Shown here piece after piece: positions 6,861 through 15,629 of a DNA stretch of 64,000 bases (positions within the stretch are counted from its first letter, which is position 1; each line of letters begins with the position of its first letter). The stretch spans positions 1,280,613 through 1,344,612 of the forward strand of contig NZ_JH470338.1 of NCBI RefSeq assembly GCF_000239695.1, in the 5' to 3' direction. The stretch comes from Actinomyces graevenitzii C83 (GTDB lineage Bacteria > Actinomycetota > Actinomycetes > Actinomycetales > Actinomycetaceae). Position numbers and translations under genes: made by a program. The notes below the pieces were generated by a model, which worked only from the letters and a program-made list of their open reading frames with translations, ran no database searches and was not told where the DNA came from.

Positions 6861-9816
6861 TACCCTGTACCTCCATTCCATTTTCAATCGAATAGGTAAG
6901 TTTGTGTCCGTATAGGTCTCGGGTCAGGCGCGTGCCGTCAGGGCTCAGGTACATGGCCAGGATTAGTTCTCCAGCTAGTAGCGGGTGCTGGAGGCAAGCC
7001 CAGTCTTGGGTGATGGGGTCGTCCCAAATTTCTTGGGCCACAGCGTCCACTGCTTCATCTAGGTCCTGCCCGCTAGCGCGAAATGCCCACGGCGGTAGGG
7101 AGATGCTCCAGCTGCAGATGTCGGCTATGCGGCCGCGAGCGTTGTATTCGCTAACTGCAAGCGGGGTGCCATCTGGTTGTGTGCCGCTGATTGGGGGCGC
7201 TACCGGCACGTTGTTTAGCTCTGGGTCTAGGGCGACGACGAGCACGGGGATTTGGTCCTCGCCGTCGCGTACGGCTGCTCGGCTGGCGGCTACGGCAGGC
7301 CCGTTTGATTCTTCCCCGGTGGCAGCGTTACCCATGAATTTGCTTTCTAATGCGGGGGCTTTCCACTTGGGTAGGTTCATGCCGTCTAGGCACCAGTCAT
7401 CGGCTTTGGCCTGTGAGCGCTGGTTGTCGTGTAGGTACTTTTCCAAGGCGGCATCTAGGGAGGCAGCCCATTGCTGCGGGCCTACTGGTTCAGCTGTGTT
7501 GTAGGCCAAGGCGGTGAGCTGGGCGTAGTCGTTGGGCTCGCTGACAGTAATTTGTCCGCGATCAGCGAGGATGCCTAGGGTGCGTAGATTTGTGTAGCGC
7601 GCGTAGACGTAGTCGGTGCCGCTGGAGTAGCTCCAGGGGGCAGAGGCGAGATCATTGACTAGTACCAGGCAGCGGGCGGCTTGTAGACCTTGGGGGCGGT
7701 TGCGCCCAGCGTGGCGGTGTAGGCGGCCAATGCGCTGCAGCACTAGGTCCATAGGGGCGGGGTCGGTGAGCATCAGGTCGAAGTCGACGTCGAGGCTCTG
7801 TTCGATCACCTGGGTGGCTACTACCACGTGCCTTTGGGGGCGTTTGGTGCTGTTTTTGCCAAATAATTCCAGCATTGAGCTGTCTCGGGCAGAGCGTTCA
7901 ACTGCCAGGAACCGCGAGTGCAGCAGCGTGGCTTGTTGGCGTCCGAAGACTTTTTTGACGGCGGCGTAGGTTTCTTGGGCTTCGCGCACCGTGTTTCGGA
8001 TGACCACTGCGCAGCCGCCATCAGCTAGTTCTTGCTCTAGTAGTTTTGCGATTTCTTCAGCACTGGCTACTTGAGTGGGAATGATCTGTTTGGTTACTTC
8101 TGCTTCGCCCTCAATTTCGTGGATGCGTACTTCACTTGCGGTCACGGTGGAGATCACCGGGTAGCCGATTGCCTTATCCAGCGCGGTGTTGGCTGCGGTG
8201 GCACCTTGGCCGCGTCGGTAGGCGTCTAGCAATTCTCGACGGCGCTCGGGTGGCAGGGTGGCCGATAGTAGGACCACGGGGATTTGGTACAAACCCAGCC
8301 AGGTCAGTGCGGCTTTGAGGTAGGTCTGCATGTAGGCGTCAGCGGCGTGTACCTCGTCAATAATCACTACTTTGCCCATCAAACCTAGGTGGCGTACTAG
8401 TACGTGACGGGATTTGAGGGCGGCCAGTAGTACTTGGTCGATTGTGCCCACGACTACGGGAGATAGGGTGGAGCGCCACCTTTGTCCCATCCAGCGGCTG
8501 GCGTGTAGGCCATTGTCTTTGTTGTCGGCGTCGTCGTCATAAACTTCTAGGGGGCTGTGACCGCTTTCTAGCAGTTCCATAAACGATTTATTTAGGTTGT
8601 TTTTACCGTGGGCTAGGTGCACCCCAAGTTTTTGCGGCTCGTCACCCAAGATGCTGGTGAGCCAGCTGGTGACGCGCTCAAACATGGCGTTTGTGGTGGC
8701 CTGGGTGGGTAGAGCCACGAAGATTCCCTGTAGTCCCCGCTCACGCATAAGTACCTCGGCGGCGGCGAAAGCTAGTTCGGTTTTGCCTGAGCCGGGTGGG
8801 GCTTCAACGATCATCAGGTCCGGGTTTTCAGCGGCGGCGATCTCAATGACTTCGCGCTGGGCTTTGGTGGGCTGGTAGGAGGCGGGCCAGCTAAAACGGT
8901 GGCGGTAGAAATCTGTGGCGTTTTCACTATGGAAGCTGGGAACGCGCATGGGTGTGGGGAACTGGGCGCGTTTCCAAGCTCGCCTGACGCGTTCGCGCTG
9001 CTGGCGGGCGTTTAATTCCGGATAGCCGCTAATTGAGAGTTTGCCGCCGTCATCTACCGGGCGCAGTCGCAGTGGGAAGTAGTCTTCATTGGAGGCCAAC
9101 CAGTCTGCGATCACTAGGGCGGAGGTGTAGGCGGAGGCTACTGCAATAGGTAGCTCAGGTAGGGCAGTGTCGGGGGCGATGAGGGGGAAACCGCTACGGC
9201 GAGCCATGAAGCGCAGAATTTCTGAGCGAGCCTGCCCCCAGCGCGGATCGTCCTGACTGGAGCCCTCCTGGTACCTGTATTGTTGCTGGGCTAGGGCGAC
9301 AGCCGCAGCGTCCGGGTAGCGCCCGTGGTGCACCCCTACCAAAATTGCCCACTGGCGGGCAGCTAGCCGGTTACCGCCAGCTTCACTGATTTCATCCCAT
9401 AGGGCAAACTGGCTGACCAGGCCGTGAGGTAGGTATGAGCGCTCGGGGTAGTCCCGCTTGCGCATTACTGTCAGGCCCTGGTTACGGATCAGTTCGGCCA
9501 AGTCTGTGCGCTGACACGAGAACTGGGGGCTCACTTTCCCCAGGTCATGTATGGACATTAGGAATGTAAGACTAGCGCGAGCTTTGGCTTGGTCGCCGCC
9601 CCACGCTGAGGCCATGAGCTGGCGGTGATGCTCGCTTAGATACTCATCAAACAGATAACCCGCTATATCTGCACTGTCCAGCAGGTGCTGCACCACTGAG
9701 AGCCAGGTTTCGGCGTTACCGCTTTTAGCCCAAAAGCTGCGGGCCAGCTCAGACAGCTCACTAGCCTCCAGTTGCGGCTGCGGCAGCGGGAATGCGGGAG
9801 CAGGTTTGCGAATCAT
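6847..9816 (-). CDS. cas3: Cas3 nuclease-helicase, type I-E
   Basis: Cas3 is recruited to the Cascade R-loop, nicks the displaced strand with its HD nuclease and degrades it while translocating. The product from the ATG at 9814-9816 is 989 aa. AAGGA sits 8 nt upstream, while a reading open to 9966 adds 50 unrelated residues. Landmarks are the HD motif HDLGKVSPQFS near residue 88, Walker A PGSGKTELA near 340, the DEVH box near 486, LLSATLP shortly after, and helicase motif VI QRIGRLHRHAGR near 694, followed by a Cas3 C-terminal domain. It is first in the cas operon and overlaps cse1 by 14 nt. The region upstream carries the repeat-like RNA and its target described separately. Confidence 0.96.
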   Translation of the reverse strand: MIRKPAPAFPLPQPQLEASELSELARSFWAKSGNAETWLSVVQHLLDSADIAGYLFDEYLSEHHRQLMASAWGGDQAKARASLTFLMSIHDLGKVSPQFSCQRTDLAELIRNQGLTVMRKRDYPERSYLPHGLVSQFALWDEISEAGGNRLAARQWAILVGVHHGRYPDAAAVALAQQQYRYQEGSSQDDPRWGQARSEILRFMARRSGFPLIAPDTALPELPIAVASAYTSALVIADWLASNEDYFPLRLRPVDDGGKLSISGYPELNARQQRERVRRAWKRAQFPTPMRVPSFHSENATDFYRHRFSWPASYQPTKAQREVIEIAAAENPDLMIVEAPPGSGKTELAFAAAEVLMRERGLQGIFVALPTQATTNAMFERVTSWLTSILGDEPQKLGVHLAHGKNNLNKSFMELLESGHSPLEVYDDDADNKDNGLHASRWMGQRWRSTLSPVVVGTIDQVLLAALKSRHVLVRHLGLMGKVVIIDEVHAADAYMQTYLKAALTWLGLYQIPVVLLSATLPPERRRELLDAYRRGQGATAANTALDKAIGYPVISTVTASEVRIHEIEGEAEVTKQIIPTQVASAEEIAKLLEQELADGGCAVVIRNTVREAQETYAAVKKVFGRQQATLLHSRFLAVERSARDSSMLELFGKNSTKRPQRHVVVATQVIEQSLDVDFDLMLTDPAPMDLVLQRIGRLHRHAGRNRPQGLQAARCLVLVNDLASAPWSYSSGTDYVYARYTNLRTLGILADRGQITVSEPNDYAQLTALAYNTAEPVGPQQWAASLDAALEKYLHDNQRSQAKADDWCLDGMNLPKWKAPALESKFMGNAATGEESNGPAVAASRAAVRDGEDQIPVLVVALDPELNNVPVAPPISGTQPDGTPLAVSEYNARGRIADICSWSISLPPWAFRASGQDLDEAVDAVAQEIWDDPITQDWACLQHPLLAGELILAMYLSPDGTRLTRDLYGHKLTYSIENGMEVQGNETP

Positions 9817-9980
9817 TTGTAATTCCTTGCTTGAAACCGCCCTCCTAAAAACATGTCGAGGATTAGCATGAAATTCATGGCGAGGGCTGCTAGACGATCC
9901 AGCGGATCGACATCGACCGGTGGGGTTGATGTCTAAAATCTTAGCACCCTTCCTTATGCAATACATCTTTCAAAAAATTA

Positions 9981-10015
9981 AACATGTACTGCGTCAGGGA
10001 ATGCCAGCACCTGGA
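9981..10015 (+). promoter_or_regulatory. Putative Cascade target (PAM plus protospacer) at the cas promoter
   Basis: Positions 9984-10004 on the plus strand match the leading 21 nt of the 32-nt guide encoded at 10051-10082 (read on the minus strand) at 17 of 21 positions. Mismatches are at guide positions 6, 10, 16 and 18. Positions 1-5 and 7-9, the I-E seed, match perfectly; position 6 is the base that is flipped out in I-E Cascade. The three bases before the match are AAC, a plausible AA-type I-E PAM. A -10-like TTTAAT (minus strand, 9977-9982) directly abuts the site. This position would suit promoter occlusion of cas3. The match is seen in the sequence; the function is inferred. Confidence 0.55.
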
Positions 10016-10020
10016 GAGAA

Positions 10021-10109
10021 CAAAAAAATCCCCGCTTTCGCGGGGAAAACGCCCTTCTAACGCACTACCTGATGCACTACATAGGGTCATCCCCTAGACA
10101 GGGGAACAC
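10021..10109 (-). ncRNA. CreR/CreA-like guide RNA: degenerate repeat, 33-nt spacer, repeat-terminator
   Basis: Read on the minus strand, 10109-10084 is a 26-nt degenerate CRISPR repeat. It begins GTGTTCCCC, ends GGGGATGACCC and has a 6-nt instead of 8-nt central segment. Next is exactly 33 nt (10083-10051), the spacer length of the real array. Then 10050-10028 is a second repeat copy, beginning GTTTTCCCCGC, loop GAAA, then GCGGGGAT. Its handle is replaced by a run of seven T (10021-10029 region), so it is also a perfect intrinsic terminator. A natural transcript would be one repeat-flanked guide ending in a terminator hairpin, the architecture described for CreR and CreA RNAs. The guide matches the cas promoter region (see 9981-10015). 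No protein is encoded here. An eroded mini-array is the alternative. Confidence 0.6.
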
Positions 10110-10117
10110 GATAACTG

Positions 10118-10161
10118 TGACTAGTATCACTAGTTATCACTAGTGCTAGATGGACTCTAAA
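10118..10161 (-). promoter_or_regulatory. Candidate promoter and CTAGT direct repeats of the repeat-like RNA
   Basis: On the minus strand TTTAGA (10156-10161) and GATAAC (10133-10138) are separated by 17 bp. Each matches four of six consensus bases, and a start would fall about 15-20 nt before the first repeat-like element. The same stretch has three ACTAGT-containing units (10118-10146, plus strand reads TATCACTAGT-like repeats), which could be an operator. Weak by sequence alone; the placement is what makes it plausible. Confidence 0.35.
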
Positions 10162-10240
10162 AACGTATCACCCTCCCCCATCCCATTCAATTTGCCCCGC
10201 CGGGCCCCCGCATACGCTCCTAGACACCGCCTAAACGCCA

Positions 10241-10270
10241 GTGGGGACTGGCCGCCCGGCCAGTCCCCAC
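10241..10270 (-). terminator. Hairpin downstream of purM
   Basis: A perfect 13-bp stem, GTGGGGACTGGCC (10241-10253) with its complement at 10258-10270 and a 4-nt loop, begins 23 bp after the purM stop. It has no clear U-tract, so it is either a weak terminator or an mRNA 3'-end stabiliser. Confidence 0.55.
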
Positions 10271-10292
10271 CACGCTCTAGTGTTGTTGCAGC

Positions 10293-11417
10293 TCAGATGC
10301 GGTAGACGCCGTGGATATCCACTGCACCACCCTGCACACCCTTGGTGCCGCTAACCACTCGGCCAGTGACTTCATACTCATCAGCCTTATGTACGCTACC
10401 CAGCACGCAAGCCTCAATCCCGGCAGCGCGGCTTACCTCAATGGCAGCTTCAGCGATGGACTCATCCACCACTGCCACCATGCCGATACCCAGGTTCAAG
10501 GTGCCCTCCAGGTCATCCCAGGGCACATTACCCAGGCGGCGCACCACATCAAAGACGGGCGGGATCTGCCAGGCGCTACGGTCGACGTCGGCAATTAAGC
10601 CAGAGGGCAGCACACGCGCCAAGTTAGCAGCCAGGCCCCCACCGGTGACGTGGCTAAGGGCGTGCACATGCATAGTGGCCGGGTCCGGGCCGCTACCCAC
10701 GCCCTCAATCATGGCCAGGCAGGCGCGAGTGTATAGGCGGGTGGGCTCTAGTAGCTCCTCACCCAGGGTGCGGCCAAACTCGTCAACGTGACGCTCTAGG
10801 CCCCAGCCGGCCACCTCAACTACCCGCCGCACCAGCGAATATCCGTTAGAGTGCAGACCCGAGGCGGCCATACCAATCAGTACGTCACCAGCCCTTACCC
10901 GCTCAGCACCCAGCACGCGGCTAGCCTCAACCACACCCGTAGCCGCACCGGCGACGTCGTAGTCATCAGGACCCATCAAACCGGGGTGCTCAGCGGTCTC
11001 GCCACCCAGCAGCGGGGTGCCCACAGCCGCACAGGCCTGGGCCACGCCGCGCACAATGTCAGCGATGCGTTCGGGCACCACATGGCCGCAAGCAATGTAG
11101 TCAGTCATCAGCAGCGGGCGCGCACCCACCACCACGATGTCGTCAACCACCATGCCCACCAGGTCCTGGCCAATGGTGTCGTGGATGTCTAGGGCCTGGG
11201 CGATAGCCACCTTGGTGCCCACACCGTCAGTGGAGGTAGCCAGCAGCGGGCGGCGGTAGTCGCGCAGCTCGCTGACATCCACCAGCCCGGCGAATCCGCC
11301 CACTCCCCCAACCACGGCGGGGGTCATGGTGGCGGCCACGGAGGCCTTCATTAGTTCAACGGCACGGTCACCTGCCTCGGTGTCCACGCCCGCAGCGGCA
11401 TAGGTAACTTCACTCAT
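10293..11417 (-). CDS. purM: Phosphoribosylformylglycinamidine cyclo-ligase
   Basis: PurM (AIR synthetase) closes the imidazole ring of FGAM with ATP to give AIR, step five of purine synthesis. The 374-aa product opens VTYAAAGVDTEAGDRAVELMK, the conserved YxxAGVD start, followed by the Gly-rich GGVGGFAGL. It contains TDGVGTK, VGMVVDDIVVVGARPL, LGGETAEHPG and ASGLHSNGYSLVR, all hallmarks of the PurM/PurL ATP-binding superfamily. Length is normal. Its ATG overlaps the purF stop by one base, so purF-purM form an operon. Confidence 0.97.
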   Translation of the reverse strand: MSEVTYAAAGVDTEAGDRAVELMKASVAATMTPAVVGGVGGFAGLVDVSELRDYRRPLLATSTDGVGTKVAIAQALDIHDTIGQDLVGMVVDDIVVVGARPLLMTDYIACGHVVPERIADIVRGVAQACAAVGTPLLGGETAEHPGLMGPDDYDVAGAATGVVEASRVLGAERVRAGDVLIGMAASGLHSNGYSLVRRVVEVAGWGLERHVDEFGRTLGEELLEPTRLYTRACLAMIEGVGSGPDPATMHVHALSHVTGGGLAANLARVLPSGLIADVDRSAWQIPPVFDVVRRLGNVPWDDLEGTLNLGIGMVAVVDESIAEAAIEVSRAAGIEACVLGSVHKADEYEVTGRVVSGTKGVQGGAVDIHGVYRI

Positions 11418-12991
11418 TACTTGACTCCTTCAATGCGTGGTACCACTGAGTTTCGACGCGGCAGGGGCGCGTCAGTTTTGTTTTCGTCGCGGCGACGGCG
11501 GTACACCGAGGGCACGCGCGAGATCGGCAGGGTGGAAATCACCGGGGCCGCATGTGGGGGCTCAATCGGGTAGTTACCGTCAAAGCAAGCCATACACAGG
11601 CGTGAAGCTTCCTGGCCACTGGCTTCCACCATGCCCTCTACGGAGAGGTAACCCAAAGAGTCAGCCCCAATGTGGTTGCAAATCTCCTGGGTGTTCATGC
11701 CGTTGGCGATCAGCTCAGCGCGGGTGGCAAAGTCGATGCCATAAAAGCAAGGCCATTTAACCGGCGGGGAGGAAATACGGATGTGGATCTCCTTGGCGCC
11801 AGCCTCACGCAGCATCCGCACCAGGGCGCGCTGGGTGTTTCCACGCACGATCGAGTCATCAACCACCACCAGGCGTTTGCCTTCAATAACCTCACGCACC
11901 GGGTTGAGCTTGAGCCTAATACCCAGTTGGCGCAGGGTTTGGGTGGGTTGGATGAAGGTGCGGCCCACATAGGCGTTTTTCACGATGCCCTGGGCGAAAG
12001 GAATACCTGATTCTTGCGAGTAGCCAATAGCGGCGGGCGTGCCCGAGTCGGGGGTAGCAATCACCAGGTCAGCTTCAACCGGGTGTTCGCGCGCCAGCGC
12101 CGCACCCATGGCGTTACGGGCCGCAATAATGGAGCGCCCCGAAATACGGGTGTCGGGGCGAGCCAGGTAAACATACTCAAATACGCAACCAGTGGGGGTG
12201 GCGGGGGCGAAACGGCGCGTAGCTACGCCGTCGGAGTTAATAGTCAAAAATTCGCCCGGCTCAACCTCACGCACATAGGAGGCACCCACAATATCCAGGG
12301 CGGCAGTCTCGGAGGCCACCACCCAGCCGCGCTCTAGGCGTCCCAGCACCAGCGGGCGCACGCCGTGGGGGTCGCGGGCCGCATAGAGGGTGTCTTCAGT
12401 CATGAAGGTGACTGAGAAAGCGCCCTTGAGCTGCGGCAGCATCAGCATGGCTACCTCTTCGAGGTCTAGCTCAGGGTGCTGCTTGGCGGTGAGGGAAAGC
12501 AGGGCGGCCATCACGGCGGTGTCGGTGGTGGAGCCGCGTCCCAGTTCACCGGAAATATCCTGGCCGGAGGCTTCACGCACGTATTCCATTAGCTCGCGCG
12601 TGTTGGTGAGGTTACCGTTGTGGGCTAGGGCCACCGTGTGCTCAGCTACCGGCCCCAGCATGGGCTGAGCGTTTTCCCAGGTGGTGGAGCCTGTGGTGGA
12701 GTAGCGTACATGCCCCACCGCGATATGCCCACGTAAGGCTGACAGGCTGGTTTCATCAAAAACCTGGGAGACCAGCCCCAGATCCTTATAAACCATGATT
12801 TTTTCGCCATCTGAGGCAGCGATCCCGGCTGCCTCCTGGCCACGGTGCTGTAGCGCGTACAGACCGAAGTAGGTCAGTTTGGCTACATCTTCACCTGGCG
12901 CCCACAGCCCAAAGACGCCACATTCATCTTCAGGCTTTGGCTCTAGATAATCGACGGGTTGACTTTTGCGCGGGATTTCACCGAGTGTCAC
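11417..12991 (-). CDS. purF: Amidophosphoribosyltransferase
   Basis: PurF makes phosphoribosylamine from PRPP and glutamine, the committed step of purine synthesis. The 524-aa product has an N-terminal class II glutaminase domain whose predicted nucleophile is Cys24 (PEDECGVFGLW), with a short propeptide before it as in Bacillus-type enzymes. The PRPP-binding motif VVVDDSIVRGNT lies in the C-terminal phosphoribosyltransferase domain. The cysteines in RLCMACFDGNYP suggest an Fe-S-containing form. The only start I can support is the GTG at 12989-12991; AGAAGG sits directly against it, too close for a normal ribosome site. Overlaps purM by one base. Confidence 0.96.
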   Translation of the reverse strand: MTLGEIPRKSQPVDYLEPKPEDECGVFGLWAPGEDVAKLTYFGLYALQHRGQEAAGIAASDGEKIMVYKDLGLVSQVFDETSLSALRGHIAVGHVRYSTTGSTTWENAQPMLGPVAEHTVALAHNGNLTNTRELMEYVREASGQDISGELGRGSTTDTAVMAALLSLTAKQHPELDLEEVAMLMLPQLKGAFSVTFMTEDTLYAARDPHGVRPLVLGRLERGWVVASETAALDIVGASYVREVEPGEFLTINSDGVATRRFAPATPTGCVFEYVYLARPDTRISGRSIIAARNAMGAALAREHPVEADLVIATPDSGTPAAIGYSQESGIPFAQGIVKNAYVGRTFIQPTQTLRQLGIRLKLNPVREVIEGKRLVVVDDSIVRGNTQRALVRMLREAGAKEIHIRISSPPVKWPCFYGIDFATRAELIANGMNTQEICNHIGADSLGYLSVEGMVEASGQEASRLCMACFDGNYPIEPPHAAPVISTLPISRVPSVYRRRRDENKTDAPLPRRNSVVPRIEGVK

Positions 12992-13000
12992 CTTCTAAGT

Positions 13001-13046
13001 TTGTCACATCCCCTTTAGTGACGCATGTGGCCATTTGTCACATGCG
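13001..13046. promoter_or_regulatory. Repeat-rich purF upstream region, possible operator
   Basis: Two TTGTCACAT direct repeats (13001-13009, 13035-13043) flank and overlap a perfect inverted repeat CGCATGTG / CACATGCG (13022-13029, 13039-13046). They lie 10-55 bp upstream of the purF start. The symmetry suggests a regulator site for purF; no known operator consensus is recognised. Confidence 0.4.
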
Positions 13047-13160
13047 CGCGCTAGTCTCGCTTAACCCACCCCCGCGTTTGGGCCCAGCCACCTCACTTTG
13101 AGCACATCAGCGCACCGGTATGACGACGGCGTCCCCCTAGCAGTTTTGGGCCCGCTGGGG

Positions 13161-13532
13161 TTAAAGCAGCGGCAGGAAATCGCTTAGATCTGTGCGTAGC
13201 CCCGAGGCGCTGAGTTTGCCCTCGTCTAGGGCCGCATTCCACTCCAGCACACCAATGGCCAGTTCCAGCCAGGTTTGGGCGTCAGTTTCTACTACCGACG
13301 GCGGGGTGCCGCGCCGGTGGGTGGAGCCGGCTACTGCTTGGGTAGCGCCGTATGGTGGTACGCGCACTTCCACGCTGCGTCCGGGGGCGACGGCGGCCAG
13401 CTCCTCCAGCGTGTAGCGCACGGCGGTGGCGGTGGTGTTGCGGTCAGCTTCTTGGCCTTGCTGGTACAGGTTGCGCCAGTGGTGTAGGGCAGCGATGCCT
13501 TCGGTGATGTCGATACGACGACGGGTGCTCAT
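13161..13532 (-). CDS. Sterol carrier family (SCP-like) protein, function unknown
   Basis: The 123-aa protein has the motif pair RVPPYGATQAV and TWLELAIGVLEW, which I recognise from the small 'sterol carrier family protein' that actinobacteria keep beside purF and purM (the Rv0807 position in Mycobacterium tuberculosis). No enzymatic residues are evident. The N-terminus is helical and basic, and the GSTHRRGTPPSVVETD segment is typical of the family. It is transcribed in the same direction as purF but 170 bp upstream, with repeats in the gap, so it may have its own transcript. Function is not known for the family. A lipid or small-ligand carrier is suggested only by the fold name. Confidence 0.8.
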   Translation of the reverse strand: MSTRRRIDITEGIAALHHWRNLYQQGQEADRNTTATAVRYTLEELAAVAPGRSVEVRVPPYGATQAVAGSTHRRGTPPSVVETDAQTWLELAIGVLEWNAALDEGKLSASGLRTDLSDFLPLL

Positions 13533-13661
13533 AGCTGGCCAGATTACCCTCTTGGGCGGCTCTTAAGCAGCCGCTAAAGCTGGCTGCTTATTTGCGGCCG
13601 CGCACAGCCCAGGGCACGCCGGCCCCCCAAGCCGCGCCTAACTCAGGCCGCGCACAATGCC

Positions 13662-13704
13662 AAAAAACACATTGACCCGCCAGGCGTTTAGCCCAGCGGG
13701 TCAA
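13662..13704 (-). terminator. Intrinsic terminator of gdhA
   Basis: On the minus strand a stem TTGACCCGC / GCGGGTCAA (13672-13680 and 13696-13704) is followed after 4 nt by six T (13662-13667). It lies 20 bp after the gdhA stop. Confidence 0.8.
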
Positions 13705-13723
13705 GTTGTTGAACTAGCTTGGA

Positions 13724-15073
<1,350 letters not shown>

Positions 15074-15194
15074 CTAAGAGCCCCGGAGGGCATCTGTATG
15101 CAATCTCGGTACGTGCATTAGCCTTGCAAAGAATTGTTTACTCTAGGTTACAGACGCAGAAAATCTCACTCCTTGACATAATGATTCACGTCAC

Positions 15195-15629
15195 CTAAAT
15201 GGTGCGTTTGAGACTTAAGGGACAGCCGGCGCAGCGTATCGCCGTATTTTCATCCACCTCCAGGCTGTGGCACGCCCCTAGGCCAGAGGCGCATAGGCTG
15301 GTGGCGCCCAGCAGGGAACCGCTGCGTCGTAGCTGCTCTACCATCACCGCCGCCAGTTGCGGGCTCACCCCGGCTTCTTGGGCGGCGCGCGTGAGGGTGG
15401 CGCCGCGCGCTAGGGCTTGGGTTAGGCGTTGGCGCGGTCCGGTTGCGTCCGTCTTGGGGGCGACGCCGGCCATGCCCGTCTTGGGGCCGACGGCGCCGGT
15501 TGCGCCACTACTGCCAGGGCCTGAGCTGTCACCAAGGCCGGCTGCGCTGCTGGCAGCCGCTGCGACGTCGTCGACCCCATTTGCACGGCGTAGGCGTGGC
15601 CATCCCAGCGCCACCCGCGCGGACTTCAC
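15195..15629 (-). CDS. FeoC-like winged-helix protein with C-terminal Cys cluster
   Basis: This is the third gene of the ferrous iron operon, starting at a GTG that overlaps the feoB stop (GTGA; a TTG one codon earlier is possible). The 144-aa product has three parts. Residues 1-65 are Ala/Gly/Ser/Pro-rich with two PKTG/PKTD repeats. Residues 68-100 form a helix-turn-helix (LTRAAQEAGVSPQLAAVMVEQLRRSGSL). The tail has CASGLGACHSL and CAGCPLS, four to five cysteines able to hold an Fe-S cluster. FeoC proteins are small winged helices with a Cys cluster that act with FeoB, so this is probably a lengthened FeoC. The Gly/Ala-rich front is unusual. Iron-responsive control of FeoB activity or turnover is inference. 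Confidence 0.65.
   Translation of the reverse strand: MKSARVALGWPRLRRANGVDDVAAAASSAAGLGDSSGPGSSGATGAVGPKTGMAGVAPKTDATGPRQRLTQALARGATLTRAAQEAGVSPQLAAVMVEQLRRSGSLLGATSLCASGLGACHSLEVDENTAIRCAGCPLSLKRTI

Noticed and set aside
9817..9966. N-terminal extension of Cas3 by 50 residues
   Set aside because: The extension is not Cas3-like and begins at a TTG without a ribosome site, whereas the ATG at 9816 has AAGGA in place.
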